From CALFMR01 sp035550595 (GTDB lineage: Bacteria > Acidobacteriota > Vicinamibacteria > Vicinamibacterales > SCN-69-37): 64,000 bases of DNA. The notes under the pieces are model-generated. The model had not been told where the DNA came from and ran no database searches. It saw nothing but the letters and a program-made list of their open reading frames with translations. Location of the stretch: assembly GCA_035550595.1 (NCBI GenBank), contig DASZOV010000004.1:62001-126000 (forward strand), read 5' to 3'. Of this stretch, positions 1-8,685 are shown in pieces; within the stretch, counting starts at the first letter, position 1; each line of letters starts with the position of its first letter. Made by a program: the position numbers and the translations under genes.

Positions 1-123
1 AGCGCCAGGCGATCGACGTCGATCCGCTGGGCGCGCATCATCAGCCGTCCGTGCCAGCGTCTGTTCGCCGGCCGCCCTATGCCGGACTTGCAGGTGCCGT
101 CGTAAGGCGAGTGAAGTGCTTCG
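1..123. other. Window edge, no supported gene
   Basis: No gene can be supported here. One plus-strand frame is open from base 1 and stops near base 107, so it could be the C-terminal tail of a gene lying outside the window. The residues do not resemble a known family and the minus strand is also open for a short stretch. Treat as unresolved. Confidence 0.3.
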
Positions 124-230
124 GTCAACTTCGAACTTTGAACTGTGAACTTCGAAATGTGGTTCTGCGCTTGGGCGTGGCTCGATCAAGAACCAATTTC
201 GAAGTTCGAAGTTTGAAGTTCGAAGTTGAC
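124..230. repeat. Inverted heptad-array element (copy 1)
   Basis: A 107-bp element that starts GTCAAC and ends GTTGAC. The left arm is a run of CTTCGAA-like heptads leading to GGTTCT. The right arm is the inverse, starting AGAACCAATTTCGAA and continuing as GAAGTT-type heptads. The arms are imperfect inverted repeats of about 40 bp around a short non-repetitive centre. Related copies lie at 24689-24790, 50822-50938 and 63361-63530, with single arms at 8560-8590 and 27140-27180. Confidence 0.75.
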
Positions 231-249
231 GACAGCGCCGCGTACGCAT

Positions 250-278
250 TTGGTCACGACGCTCGAACCCACTATGAT
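250..278 (+). promoter_or_regulatory. Candidate promoter of the peptidase/TPR gene
   Basis: A -10 match TATGAT lies at 273-278. A weak -35 (TTGGTC, 250-255) sits 17 bp upstream. The ATG at 287 follows the -10 by only 8 bases, so the transcript would be leaderless or nearly so. The string TATGATCCCGC recurs at 17705 upstream of the glycosyltransferase. Confidence 0.4.
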
Positions 279-286
279 CCCGCGCC

Positions 287-2038
287 ATGCGCGCACATCT
301 GCGGATTGCCTGCGCGGCGGCGGCGTTGGCGCTGGCGGCGCCGGCTCAGGCCGCGCCGCACTGGACGTACGGCACGAGCGAGCACTTCGAGGTCTACACC
401 ACCGCCGGCGAGAAGGGCGCGCGCGATGCGCTTGAGTCCTTCGAGCGGATCCGCGGATTTTTCATCGACTATCTGAAACTCTCGCCCGCGCGACAGAACC
501 CGACGCGGCTGGTCGTGTTCTCGGGTGATTCGGAATTCAAGCCATATCGGCTGAACGAAGCCTCGATCGCCTACTACGGACCGGGCCCGGATCGCGACGT
601 CATCGTGATGCGCTCGCTGCACGAAGACGACGAGCCCGTCGCCGTCCACGAGTACGCGCACCTCGTCCTGCAACAGGCGGCCAATCGCTTTCCCGTCTGG
701 TTCAACGAGGGGATCGCCGAGTTCTTCTCGACGATGGCGCCGTTCGGCGGCGCGATGAGCATCGGCCGCGTGCCGCGCGATCGACTGCTGTACCTCACGT
801 CCGGCGTGAAGCTCATCGATCTGCCGCGCCTCTTGACCGTCGAGCGGGATTCGCCCGAATACAACACGAAATCGCATGCCGGCGTCTTCTATTCGGAGAG
901 CTGGGCGCTCGTGCACATGCTCATGACCGATGCGCGCTATCGCGCGGCCACCGGTCAGCTCATCGCCCTCATGTCGACCGGTACCGCGACGGCGGCGGAC
1001 ATCGAGCGCCTCTACGGCAAATCCCTCGCCGCGATCGCACAGGATCTCGTCGCCTACATCCATGGTGGCCGGTACACCTATTTCTCATCTCCGTATCGCG
1101 AACCGGCGTCGGCGCAGTTCAGCGTGCGGCCCGCGACGGACTTCGAGAGCGGCCTGGCGACGGCCAATCTGCTCGCCGGTCTGAAGCAGGACGAGGCGGC
1201 CGCGCGCGCGGCCTTTGCCCGACTCGCGGCCGATCACCCGGACGACGTCTCGCTCGTCGAGTCGGAGGCCGTGTTCGAGCTGCAACACGGTCATCGGAAT
1301 GCGGCCCAGCCGCTACTTCGACGCGCGATCGCGCTCGGCAGCAAGACGCCGCGCATCTACGCGCAGTATGCGGCGATGATCGGTTCGAACGACGTCGCCG
1401 CGGCCGAACCAATCCTGAAGACGGCGACCGATCTCGCGCCCGACGATCTCGACCTGAAGCTGACGTACGCGTCCGTGCTGGTGGCCGTGCACAAGCCCGC
1501 GGACGCGATCGCCGTGCTGAAGTCGTTTCCGCGTGTCGCTGCCGATCGCGCCTACGCGTACTTCAACATCGCGGCGAATGCCCAGCTCATGCTCGACGAT
1601 CTCGACGACGCGAAAGCCTCCGCGGCGCGGGCGGTGAGCTACGCGCGGCCGGGCGCCGAGGCGAGTGGCGCGAAACAGATGGCCGACATCATCGATCAGC
1701 GGCTGGCCGACCGCGCGTACGCGAAGCGCATGGCCGAGGCTGCGAGCCGTGCCGTCGCCGCTGACGAGCCTGCGCGGCTCGCGCTTTCCGGCCGGATGAC
1801 GAACATGGTCTGCGGCAAGAACGCGCCCGTCGTCGAAGTGACGACGGCCGACAAGCAGGTCGTGCGGCTCGTCATCGACGATCCATTGCAGGTCATCGTC
1901 GGCGCGACGGGCGGCACGCAGATCGATCTGCAGTGCGGGCCGCAAGACCATCCCGTGCGCGTCGTCTACGAGATCGCCGAGGATGCGGCCGCGCACACGG
2001 CAGGCAAGCTGCGCGGCATCACGTTCGAGACGCCGTAG
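287..2038 (+). CDS. Secreted MA-like metallopeptidase with TPR region
   Basis: The 583-residue protein has an N-terminal signal peptide ending near QAA (residues 20-23). A gluzincin-type zinc site HEYAH lies at residues 121-125, followed about 16 residues later by NEGIAEFF, which supplies the third zinc ligand. This fits the peptidase MA-like/DUF1570 group of periplasmic proteins of mostly unknown substrate. The C-terminal half (about 290-460) is helical with TPR-like spacing (alternating A, Y and L positions), and a small beta-rich tail follows. The start follows a near-leaderless promoter; no Shine-Dalgarno sequence is visible. The gene converges on the GH95 gene with a 69-bp gap. Catalytic activity is inferred from the motif only. 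Confidence 0.8.
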   Translation: MRAHLRIACAAAALALAAPAQAAPHWTYGTSEHFEVYTTAGEKGARDALESFERIRGFFIDYLKLSPARQNPTRLVVFSGDSEFKPYRLNEASIAYYGPGPDRDVIVMRSLHEDDEPVAVHEYAHLVLQQAANRFPVWFNEGIAEFFSTMAPFGGAMSIGRVPRDRLLYLTSGVKLIDLPRLLTVERDSPEYNTKSHAGVFYSESWALVHMLMTDARYRAATGQLIALMSTGTATAADIERLYGKSLAAIAQDLVAYIHGGRYTYFSSPYREPASAQFSVRPATDFESGLATANLLAGLKQDEAAARAAFARLAADHPDDVSLVESEAVFELQHGHRNAAQPLLRRAIALGSKTPRIYAQYAAMIGSNDVAAAEPILKTATDLAPDDLDLKLTYASVLVAVHKPADAIAVLKSFPRVAADRAYAYFNIAANAQLMLDDLDDAKASAARAVSYARPGAEASGAKQMADIIDQRLADRAYAKRMAEAASRAVAADEPARLALSGRMTNMVCGKNAPVVEVTTADKQVVRLVIDDPLQVIVGATGGTQIDLQCGPQDHPVRVVYEIAEDAAAHTAGKLRGITFETP

Positions 2039-2107
2039 CGGCCCGGCGATTCACCGAAGCGCCGCGAAGACGCGTGCGGCGGCCCGGGCTCGACGAGTCG
2101 CCGCGCG

Positions 2108-4552
2108 CTAGCGCAGCGCGTCGCCGCGCAGCGTATAGGTCGTGCCCGGTGTCGTCGCGATCGTGCGGACGACGTCGCCACGGCGCACGTGTAGGGGACC
2201 GCCGAGTCGCGACGTGAGGTCCGCGCGGACCAGTTTGCCATCGGCCCACGACAGACTGATGTCGAACCCGCCGCGTGCGCGGAGGCCCGTCACGCGACCT
2301 TCCGGCCATGCCGACGGAAGCGCGGGCAAGAGCGAGACTTCGCCGCGCTGACTCTGCACGAGCATCTCCGCGATGGCCGCGGTGCCGCCGAAGTTGCCGT
2401 CGATTTGGAACGGCGGGTGCGCGTCGAACATGTCCGGATACGTGCGTTCGGGACTCAGCAGGAAGCGCAGGATCTTGTACGCGTGCTCGCCGTCGCCGAG
2501 CCGCGTCCACAGCGCGATGCGCCAGGCCGTCGCCCATCCCGTGGCCTCGTCGCCGCGAATTTCGAGCGAGCGCTTCGCCGCGGCAGCCAGTTCCGGCGTC
2601 GCGCGCGGATCGATCTGCGCACTCGGATAGAGCGCGTAGAGGTGCGACACGTGCCGGTGATGGATGTCAGGCGCCTGCATGTCCCAATCGGCCAGCCACT
2701 CCTGGAGCTGACCCGCGGATCCGACCTGCATCGGCGCGAGCCGATCGCGCGTCGCCGACCAGCGCGCGCGAAGCGGCGCATCCACGCCCAGCGCCTCGGA
2801 GGCGTTGATCGTCGCGGTGAACAAGTCGCGCAGGATCTCTTCGTCCATCGTCGGTCCCGCCGTGACCGCCGCGCCGAACGGATGCGCGTGTTCGGGGGAG
2901 AGCGACGGCGAGGTGACGAGCCAGTGGTGCGTCGGCTCTTCGACGAGCGTGTCGAGGAAGAAGGCGGACGCGCCCTTCAGCGCGGGATAGATCGTCTGCA
3001 GGAACGTGCGATCGCCGGTGTACTCGTAACGCTGCCACGCCGTGAGCGCGAGCCATGCGCCGCCGGTCGGCCACATGCCGTACGCCGCGCCGTCGATCGG
3101 GCCCGTCGCGCGCCAGAGATCCGTGTTGTGGTGCGTCACCCACCCGTCCGCGCCGTACATCGCACGCGCCGTTCGCGCGCCGGTGACGGTCAGGTCCTGC
3201 ACCATGGCGATGAGCGGATCGAGGCACTCGTCGAGGTTGGTCGACTCGACGGGCCAGTAGTTCATCTCCGTGTTGATGTTGATCGTGTACTTGCTGCCCC
3301 ACGGGGGATCGAGGCTGTCGTTCCACAAGCCTTGCAGGTTGGCGGGCTGACCGCCGGGACGCGAGCTCGAGATCAGCAGATAGCGCCCGAACTGGAAGTA
3401 GAGCGCCGCGAAGGCCGGATCGCCGCCGTTGGCGAACGCCGCGATGCGCTCGTCGGTCGGTCGCGCCGACGCAGCGGTGCGACCGAGATCGATCGATACA
3501 CGCCGGAACAGTCGCTGATGTTCCCGCACGTGCGCGTCGCGCAGCGCGTCGAAAGACTTGGCTGAGGCGCGCGCAATAGTTTCCCGTGTCCGCGCCTCCG
3601 GATTGCCGCTCACGTCGTCGAAGCGGACGTAGCTCGTCGCCGCCGCGATGAGGAGCGTCGCCGCGTTCGCGCCAGCAACCGACACCGTATCGCCGTTGGC
3701 CGTCGTCTGTCCGCCGTCCGCGAGGACACGCACGCGCGTCTGGAAGGTGAGCGCGCCAGTGAGCGGCTGGCCGTCGGCCGTCTTGCCCGCGCCGTCGCCG
3801 TTCACGCCCGCCATGACGATCGTCCCGTCCGGACTGGCCGTGACCGTCGCGTGGAGCGGCGTCGCCATCGACGCACGGAACGCGATCTGTCCGGGCCGGC
3901 TCGCCGTGAGGTGCACGACGATGACCTGATCGACGGGGGAGGCGAAGACCTGGCGCGTGAACGTCGTGCCGCCAGTCGTGTACGACGTGCGCGCGATCGC
4001 GGTGTCGAGATCGAGATCGCGGCGGTAGTTGGCGACCGACGTGGTGTCCGGGAACGTCAGGTACAGGCTGCCGATCGTCTCGTACGGCATCTGCCGCGGC
4101 GGCGTGCTGAGCACGCGCTCGTCGACGAGCTTCGCTGCGTCGCGATATCGCGCATCTGCGATGAGCTGCCGGACCCGGGGCAGCGCGTCGTGCGCCGCAG
4201 GATTGACGGGATCGTACGGCCGTCCCGCCCAGAGCGTGTCTTCGTTCAACTGCAGCCGTTCGTGCACGACGCCGCCGAAGACCATCGCGCCGATGCGCCC
4301 GTTGCCGACCGGCAGCGCGCGCACCCACTCCGCGGTCGCCGCATCGGACGGCTTCGCCGGCTCAGGGACGACGGGCGCGTGATCAGCGGCGGGGCGACGA
4401 TACCAGAGCGTGAGTGGGGAAGTCGGCGCGGCGGCTTCGCCGGTGAATTGGACGGAGGCGGGCGCTGGCGCCGTTGCATCCTGCGCCGCGGGTTGCGCGA
4501 CGCTCATGGCGATGGCCATCCCGACGCAGACCGCGGCGGCCAGGCTTTTCAC
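2108..4552 (-). CDS. GH95 family alpha-L-fucosidase-type glycoside hydrolase
   Basis: The predicted secreted protein has 814 residues. The GTG start at 4552 overlaps the stop of the upstream cupin gene (GTGA), which decides the start, and it gives a clean signal peptide (MKSLAAAVCVGMAIAMSVAQ). The N-terminal domain includes RALPVGNGRIGAMVFGG and QLNEDTLWAGRPYDP, typical of GH95. The (alpha/alpha)6 catalytic region carries NLQGLWNDSLDPPWG, NINTEMNYWP (the Asn pair that activates water in GH95), the HRHVSHLYALYP motif and IDGNFGG. The family removes alpha-1,2-linked L-fucose or L-galactose from glycans by inversion. It is the last gene of a DUF488-cupin-GH95 set and may supply sugars to the lactonase and transport genes at 51-57 kb (inference). 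Confidence 0.93.
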   Translation of the reverse strand: MKSLAAAVCVGMAIAMSVAQPAAQDATAPAPASVQFTGEAAAPTSPLTLWYRRPAADHAPVVPEPAKPSDAATAEWVRALPVGNGRIGAMVFGGVVHERLQLNEDTLWAGRPYDPVNPAAHDALPRVRQLIADARYRDAAKLVDERVLSTPPRQMPYETIGSLYLTFPDTTSVANYRRDLDLDTAIARTSYTTGGTTFTRQVFASPVDQVIVVHLTASRPGQIAFRASMATPLHATVTASPDGTIVMAGVNGDGAGKTADGQPLTGALTFQTRVRVLADGGQTTANGDTVSVAGANAATLLIAAATSYVRFDDVSGNPEARTRETIARASAKSFDALRDAHVREHQRLFRRVSIDLGRTAASARPTDERIAAFANGGDPAFAALYFQFGRYLLISSSRPGGQPANLQGLWNDSLDPPWGSKYTININTEMNYWPVESTNLDECLDPLIAMVQDLTVTGARTARAMYGADGWVTHHNTDLWRATGPIDGAAYGMWPTGGAWLALTAWQRYEYTGDRTFLQTIYPALKGASAFFLDTLVEEPTHHWLVTSPSLSPEHAHPFGAAVTAGPTMDEEILRDLFTATINASEALGVDAPLRARWSATRDRLAPMQVGSAGQLQEWLADWDMQAPDIHHRHVSHLYALYPSAQIDPRATPELAAAAKRSLEIRGDEATGWATAWRIALWTRLGDGEHAYKILRFLLSPERTYPDMFDAHPPFQIDGNFGGTAAIAEMLVQSQRGEVSLLPALPSAWPEGRVTGLRARGGFDISLSWADGKLVRADLTSRLGGPLHVRRGDVVRTIATTPGTTYTLRGDALR

Positions 4553-4935
4553 GGGTTTTGCGCCGGCCAGGCGATCGTCAGCAGCAAGGCGCTGTCTTCG
4601 ATCGCTTCGACGTCGTGCGGGACGTCGCGATTGAGTGTGAGGAGCGCGCCAGTGGGCAGGTCGAACGTGCGGCCTTCGGCGCGGACGTGGACGTGGCCCT
4701 CGATCGTCTGGATCGACACGCGACCGCGCGCGCGGTGTTCGGGCACGCGGGCGTGCGCCTGCAGTGCGAGCAAGACGATGCGGAGGTCGTCGTACTTGAC
4801 GAGGGTCTTCGCGTTCTGGCCCTGCTGCCACTCGGGCTCGAGGTGCAGCGCGCTCACTTCGCGCGCGAGATCGAATTCCAGGAAGGGCGCCGCCATGGGC
4901 GGCGAGTGCGGTCGGCGACGCGGGGTGTCGGACAT
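4549..4935 (-). CDS. Small cupin-domain protein
   Basis: The 128-residue protein has a single cupin fold: VSIQTIEGHVHVRAEGRTFDLPTGALLTLNRDVPHDVEAIEDSALLLTIA has the beta-barrel GxVxV and PxGxLxxLxxxxPH signatures. Its own N-terminus is short and cytosolic. Such cupins are often stress or redox-linked, or act as sugar-binding regulatory partners. Only part of the usual metal-binding His set is evident, so catalysis is uncertain. Translation is coupled to GH95 by a 4-base overlap, which implies joint expression. The ATG at 4935 is preceded by a GGGAG-type Shine-Dalgarno sequence. Confidence 0.8.
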   Translation of the reverse strand: MSDTPRRRPHSPPMAAPFLEFDLAREVSALHLEPEWQQGQNAKTLVKYDDLRIVLLALQAHARVPEHRARGRVSIQTIEGHVHVRAEGRTFDLPTGALLTLNRDVPHDVEAIEDSALLLTIAWPAQNP

Positions 4936-4958
4936 GGGAGCTCCCTGGCGCAGGCGCG

Positions 4959-5342
4959 TCAGCGCCGGCGTCCACGTGGCGATCGGGATGCCGGTCTCAC
5001 GTGGCCGGCGAGGTACTCCTGAAGCGCCACCGCATTATTGTGCACGGTATCGCGCGAACTGAAGACGAGCGTCACCCGCCCGCGCCGCGCCGCGGCGGCG
5101 ATGGGTGCCCATGCCTCTGGCCGAGCGTCGAGCTCGCGGAAATAGCGCGTGCGGAACGCGTCCCACTTCGCCGGATCGTGGCTGAACCACTTACGGAGCG
5201 CCGTGCTCGGCCCCACGTCGGGCAGCCAGGCCTCGAGCGGCAGATCCGTCTTCTTGATGCCGCGCGGCCACAACCGCTCCACGAGAAATCGGGCCCCGTC
5301 GTCTTTGGCTGGTGGGTCGTACGCGCGTTTCAGAGTGATCAT
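4959..5342 (-). CDS. DUF488 family protein
   Basis: The 127-residue protein shows the DUF488 hallmarks RVYD-like opening (KRAYDPPAKDDGARFLVERLWPRG), LPLEAWLPDVGPSTALRKWF, and the C-terminal VTLVFSSRDTVHNNAVALQEYL (commonly LLYxAKD..NNA in the family). The function of the family is unknown; a link to nucleotide or redox chemistry has only been suggested. The C-terminal tail is basic (RSPRGRRR). It sits 23 bp upstream of the cupin gene on the same strand, so it is probably the first gene of that transcript. Its leader holds two tandem copies of the two-hairpin element that ends a few bases before the ATG. Confidence 0.85.
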   Translation of the reverse strand: MITLKRAYDPPAKDDGARFLVERLWPRGIKKTDLPLEAWLPDVGPSTALRKWFSHDPAKWDAFRTRYFRELDARPEAWAPIAAAARRGRVTLVFSSRDTVHNNAVALQEYLAGHVRPASRSPRGRRR

Positions 5343-5347
5343 TGGCT

Positions 5348-5508
5348 GTCATCTTTTTTGCAGTGCGTTGGGGCCCCACCCCCAACGCTACGCGCTTCGC
5401 CGCCCTCGCTACGCTCGCGAGTCATCTTCTTTGCAATGGCGCGGGGCCCCACCCCCGCGCTACGCGCTTCGCCACCCTCGCTACGCTCGGGGGCTCGCGG
5501 TGTCATCT
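5348..5508 (-). repeat. Two-hairpin element, tandem copies 1a/1b
   Basis: Two juxtaposed units share an internal GTCATCTT boundary (5421). On the minus strand each ends TGCAAARAAGATGAC. The distal unit has P1 at 5475-5491 (CCCGAGC, GTA loop, GCGAGGG) and P2 at 5439-5446/5453-5460 (GCGCGGGG with CCCCGCGC). The proximal unit has a damaged P1 and P2 at 5365-5373/5380-5388 (GCGTTGGGG with CCCCAACGC). The loop between the P2 strands is GTGGGG in both. The proximal unit ends 6 bases before the DUF488 ATG. Confidence 0.85.
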
Positions 5509-5526
5509 TTCTTAATTGTTGTCTTT

Positions 5527-5566
5527 ACCTTTAGCCTTCGCGATCTTCGCGCCTTCGCGTGAGATT
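5527..5566. repeat. CGCGAAG-type interspersed repeat
   Basis: The run CCTTCGCGATCTTCGCGCCTTCGCGTGAG belongs to a family whose opposite-strand consensus is CTCACGCGAAGNCGCGAAG. Other copies lie near 21356, 27184, 32868, 33938, 34905, 47176, 56836 and 56987. Confidence 0.7.
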
Positions 5567-5678
5567 TCCGGCCCATCCCCTGTCTTCCTGTCCCTCGTCC
5601 CGCTCTTGCCGCGAAGCCGTCTCTTCCACGATACTGCCGGCGTCATCCCGCACGTTCACTCCAGAAGGAGCGTCCACG

Positions 5679-6512
5679 ATGAATCGACGTCAGTTTCTGC
5701 GGATCGGCGCGCCTGTCGCCGCTCCGCTGCTCATCGCCCGCCGGTCGGCCGCCGCGGCCGCCGTATCTCTGCAAACGCCGCCTGCGCCCGCGCCGGGCGC
5801 CGACGGCTGGATCGCGCTCTTCAACGGCCGCAATCTCGACGGCTGGTACACGTATCTTCAACGATCCGGCCGCAACCCGGCGAACATCGACGAGTACGCA
5901 CGCGTCGAGAACGGCTTGCTGCACATTCTCGATCGTGACGTCGACGCCGGCCAGACCGAGAGCGGATTTCTCTCGACGCTCACCGAGTACGAGAACGTGC
6001 GTATCCGCGTCGAGTACAAATGGGGCGTGAAGCGTTTTGCCCCGCGCCTCGAGAACAAGCGTGACAACGGCCTCCTCTACTACGTCGTCGGCCCGGACCA
6101 CGTGTTCCCGCGCTGCATCGAGTGTCAAATCCAGGAGACCGACGTCGGCGACGTGTTCTTCGTCGACAAGACGCGCGGCGTGCAGGGCGGGCTCCCGGGC
6201 TTCGGCGGCTCCGGCTTCATCGGCCTCGTCAACGGCACGCCGAACGCGCGGCCCGGAGTGTCGACCTCGCGGCTGCTCAAGGACGGTGACTTCGAGAACC
6301 GTGACGACTGGAACACGGTCGAGGTCATCGCGCAGGGCGACCGCGCCACACAGCTCGTCAACGGCCGTATCGTGAATCGCCTCATGAATCTCGAACAGCC
6401 CGATCCGGATCACGACGGACAATTCATCCCGCTCACGCGCGGCCGGATCGGCATCGAGATCGAGTTCGCGGAGATCTGGTATCGCCGGATCGACGTCAAG
6501 CCGCTCGCATGA
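5679..6512 (+). CDS. DUF1080 (3-keto-disaccharide hydrolase-like) secreted protein
   Basis: The start at 5679 is set by an AGAAGGAG ribosome site at 5663-5670. The 277-residue product opens with a Tat-type leader, NRRQFLRIGAPVAAPLL, so it is probably exported folded. The mature part starts the DUF1080 jelly-roll, DGWIALFNGRNLDGWYTY, and continues through FRIEY-like (VRIRVEYKWG), DNGLLYYVVGPDHVFPRCIECQIQE and DWNTVEVIAQGDRATQLVNGR. DUF1080 proteins include 3-keto-glycoside hydrolases and sugar-binding modules. A possible promoter is TTGCCG-18 bp-GATACT at 5606-5635. The stop overlaps the next start (ATGATG), so it is coupled to the PQQ dehydrogenase. Confidence 0.88.
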   Translation: MNRRQFLRIGAPVAAPLLIARRSAAAAAVSLQTPPAPAPGADGWIALFNGRNLDGWYTYLQRSGRNPANIDEYARVENGLLHILDRDVDAGQTESGFLSTLTEYENVRIRVEYKWGVKRFAPRLENKRDNGLLYYVVGPDHVFPRCIECQIQETDVGDVFFVDKTRGVQGGLPGFGGSGFIGLVNGTPNARPGVSTSRLLKDGDFENRDDWNTVEVIAQGDRATQLVNGRIVNRLMNLEQPDPDHDGQFIPLTRGRIGIEIEFAEIWYRRIDVKPLA

Positions 6513-8548
6513 TGCCAGGACGTCCTGTCGATCGTGGTTCCTGGGTGCGGCGGACGGCCGTCGCGGCGGTCATCGCGTGCGCAGCCGCCGGCATCGCCGT
6601 TTGGCGTGTGAACGCGCAGGCCGGCGCGCCGCCGCCGACTGCGCAGGCCAACGTGCTCGCCGCCGGCCGGGCCACGTTCGAAGCCCGCTGCGCGACGTGT
6701 CACGGCGCGAACGCCAACGGCGGCGAGATGGGGCCGCCCATCGCCACGCGTTTGCCATCGCATGACGACGCGGACCTGACGCAGTTGATTCGGGAAGGCC
6801 GTCCCACGCGCGGCATGCCGCCGCCCGGCGTGCCCGACGCCGAGATCCCCGCGCTCATCGCGTACCTGCGCACGCTGCAGCGCCAGCCCAGCGAAGGGCC
6901 GCCGCCTCGGACGTTTCACACCGTGGATGGCCGGACGTTCGACGCGCGCGTCGTCAGCGAAGGGTTCGACGACGTGCAGGTGCGCACGGCCGACGGCCGC
7001 ATCCATCTCTTGCGCCGCGTCAGTGATGGCCGCGTGCGAGAAGTGACGTCCGAGGAGGATTGGCCCACCTATAACGGCGGTGTCAGCGGCAATCGGTACA
7101 CGACGCTGACGGAGATCGATCGCAAGACCGTCTCGCGCCTCGCACCGCGATGGATGTTCGCACTGCCCTCGGCCGGGCAGCTCCAGGTGACGCCGATCGT
7201 CGTCCAGGGCGTGATGTACGTGGCGGCGCCGAACGAGTGTTTCGCGCTCGACGCCGGCAGCGGCCGGCTCATCTGGCGCTACCGCCGGCCGCGCACGCGC
7301 GGTGTGAGCGGCGGTGACAAGAACCGCGGCGTCGCCGTCGCCGGCGATCGCGTGTTCATGGAGACGGACAACGCGCATCTCATCGCGCTCGATCGGTTCT
7401 CCGGCGCGCTCCTGTGGGACGAGGAGATGGGCGACTGGCACGAGAACTACTTCTCGACGTCGGCACCGCTGCCCGCTGGCGATCTCGTCATCGGCGGCGT
7501 GTCGGGCGGCGAGCACGGTGCGAACGGGTTCGTCGTCGCCTACGAGCAGGCGACCGGGAAGGAAGTGTGGCGCTTCGCGACCGTGCCGAAACCGGGGGAG
7601 CCGGGATCGGAGACGTGGCAGGGCAACGATCTCCAGCACGGCGGCGCGCCGACGTGGTTCACGGGCAGCTACGATCCGGAGCTCGACGTCGTCTATTGGC
7701 CGGTCGGCAATCCCAGCAAGGAGTACAACGGCGATCACCGCGCTGGCGACAACCTGTACGCCGACTGCCTGCTTGCGCTCGATCGACGCACCGGCCGGCT
7801 CGTCTGGCACTATCAGTTCACGCCGCACGATCTGTGGGACTGGGACGCGACGCAAACGTCGGTCATCGTCGATGCCTCGTGGCAGGGACAGCCGCGCAAG
7901 CTCATCCTGCACGCCGATCGCAACGGCTTCTTCTACGTGTTCGATCGCACGAACGGCGCGCTGCTCCTCGCGAAGCCGTTCGTGAAGAACCTGACGTGGG
8001 CGAGCGGCATCGACGCGAACGGCCGGCCGATCACGCGCCCCGGACAGGAGCCGACGCCGGAAGGCACGCGCGTGTGTCCGTCGCAGGACGGCGCGACGAA
8101 CTGGTTCTCGCCGTCGTTCAATCCGGCGACGGGTCTGTACTACGTGCAGACGTTCGAGAAGTGCAGCATCTACACGAAGCGCGACGATGGCCCGTGGCAG
8201 GAGGGGAAGACGTTCCTGGGCGGATCGCAGGAGGTCGGGCCCGATCCCACGCCGGCGCGCGTGCTGAAGGCGATCGACGTCCGCACGGGTGACGTGCGAT
8301 GGACGTTGCCGCAGCCCGGACCGGCGACGTCCTGGGGTGGCACGCTCGCAACGGCCACGGGACTCGTCATCTTCGGCGAAGAGAGTGGGTCGCTCGTGGC
8401 CGCCGACGCGAAAACCGGTCAACCGCTCTGGAGCTTCCCGACGAATCAGGCGTGGCGCGCGTCACCGATGGTCTACGAGTTCGACCACCACGAGTACATC
8501 GCGGTCGCGTCAGGCTCGACGATTCTCGCGTTCGGGCTCGCGCGGTAG
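6509..8548 (+). CDS. PQQ-dependent dehydrogenase with N-terminal cytochrome c domain
   Basis: The 679-residue protein has a hydrophobic export segment at residues 16-36 and then a class I cytochrome c domain with CATCH at 61-65 and a candidate axial Met at 103 (RGMPPPG). A short linker domain (about 118-160) leads into an eight-bladed quinoprotein propeller from about residue 180: DWPTYNGGVSGNRYTTLTEI, ALDAGSGRLIWRYRRP, LWDWDATQTSVIVD and ALDRRTGRLVWHYQF. Oxidation of an alcohol or sugar in the periplasm with electrons passed to the haem is the family role. The haem is N-terminal here, unlike the common C-terminal quinohaemoprotein layout. Coupling to DUF1080 suggests a sugar substrate (inference). 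Confidence 0.9.
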   Translation: MMPGRPVDRGSWVRRTAVAAVIACAAAGIAVWRVNAQAGAPPPTAQANVLAAGRATFEARCATCHGANANGGEMGPPIATRLPSHDDADLTQLIREGRPTRGMPPPGVPDAEIPALIAYLRTLQRQPSEGPPPRTFHTVDGRTFDARVVSEGFDDVQVRTADGRIHLLRRVSDGRVREVTSEEDWPTYNGGVSGNRYTTLTEIDRKTVSRLAPRWMFALPSAGQLQVTPIVVQGVMYVAAPNECFALDAGSGRLIWRYRRPRTRGVSGGDKNRGVAVAGDRVFMETDNAHLIALDRFSGALLWDEEMGDWHENYFSTSAPLPAGDLVIGGVSGGEHGANGFVVAYEQATGKEVWRFATVPKPGEPGSETWQGNDLQHGGAPTWFTGSYDPELDVVYWPVGNPSKEYNGDHRAGDNLYADCLLALDRRTGRLVWHYQFTPHDLWDWDATQTSVIVDASWQGQPRKLILHADRNGFFYVFDRTNGALLLAKPFVKNLTWASGIDANGRPITRPGQEPTPEGTRVCPSQDGATNWFSPSFNPATGLYYVQTFEKCSIYTKRDDGPWQEGKTFLGGSQEVGPDPTPARVLKAIDVRTGDVRWTLPQPGPATSWGGTLATATGLVIFGEESGSLVAADAKTGQPLWSFPTNQAWRASPMVYEFDHHEYIAVASGSTILAFGLAR

Positions 8549-8559
8549 GAGCGCTGCGC

Positions 8560-8610
8560 AACTTCGAACTTCGAACCGAGAACTTCGAACGGAGGAGGCG
8601 CCTTCGGCGC
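8560..8610. repeat. Heptad-array single arm plus small hairpin
   Basis: A left arm of CTTCGAA heptads (8562-8590) is followed by a GCGCC-TTC-GGCGC hairpin at 8598-8610. The same pair is found at 63361-63416, where the stem is GCACC/GGTGC, a paired change. Because it follows the dehydrogenase stop by 12 bases, the hairpin may also act in transcript 3' end formation, but there is no T-run. Confidence 0.6.
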
Positions 8611-8651
8611 ATCGTTCTCGTGTTGAACGGTGCTCGAAGCCAGAGGTGCGA

Positions 8652-8681
8652 TTGACATCTATGCCGTGTGACGGTATAGAT
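8652..8681 (+). promoter_or_regulatory. Sigma70-type promoter with PadR-like operator
   Basis: A full-consensus -35 TTGACA (8652-8657), a 17-bp spacer and -10 TATAGA (8675-8680) lie directly before the ATG at 8686. The predicted transcription start falls on or within a base or two of the ATG, so the mRNA should be leaderless. An inverted repeat, ATCTATGCCGT-GTG-ACGGTATAGAT (8657-8681, one mismatch), spans the spacer and -10. That is ideal for repression by the PadR protein encoded immediately downstream. Confidence 0.75.
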
Positions 8682-8685
8682 CCGC

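Noticed and set aside
5348..5508. GATGAC at both ends of the two-hairpin element read as a target-site duplication
   Set aside because: The same bases recur at the ends of all copies and are shared between tandem units, so they belong to the element rather than to the target.
6410..8422. Long open frame antisense to the PQQ dehydrogenase (670 codons)
   Set aside because: The opposite strand holds a full dehydrogenase with clear motifs. Arg/Val-rich composition is typical of antisense frames in GC-rich DNA.
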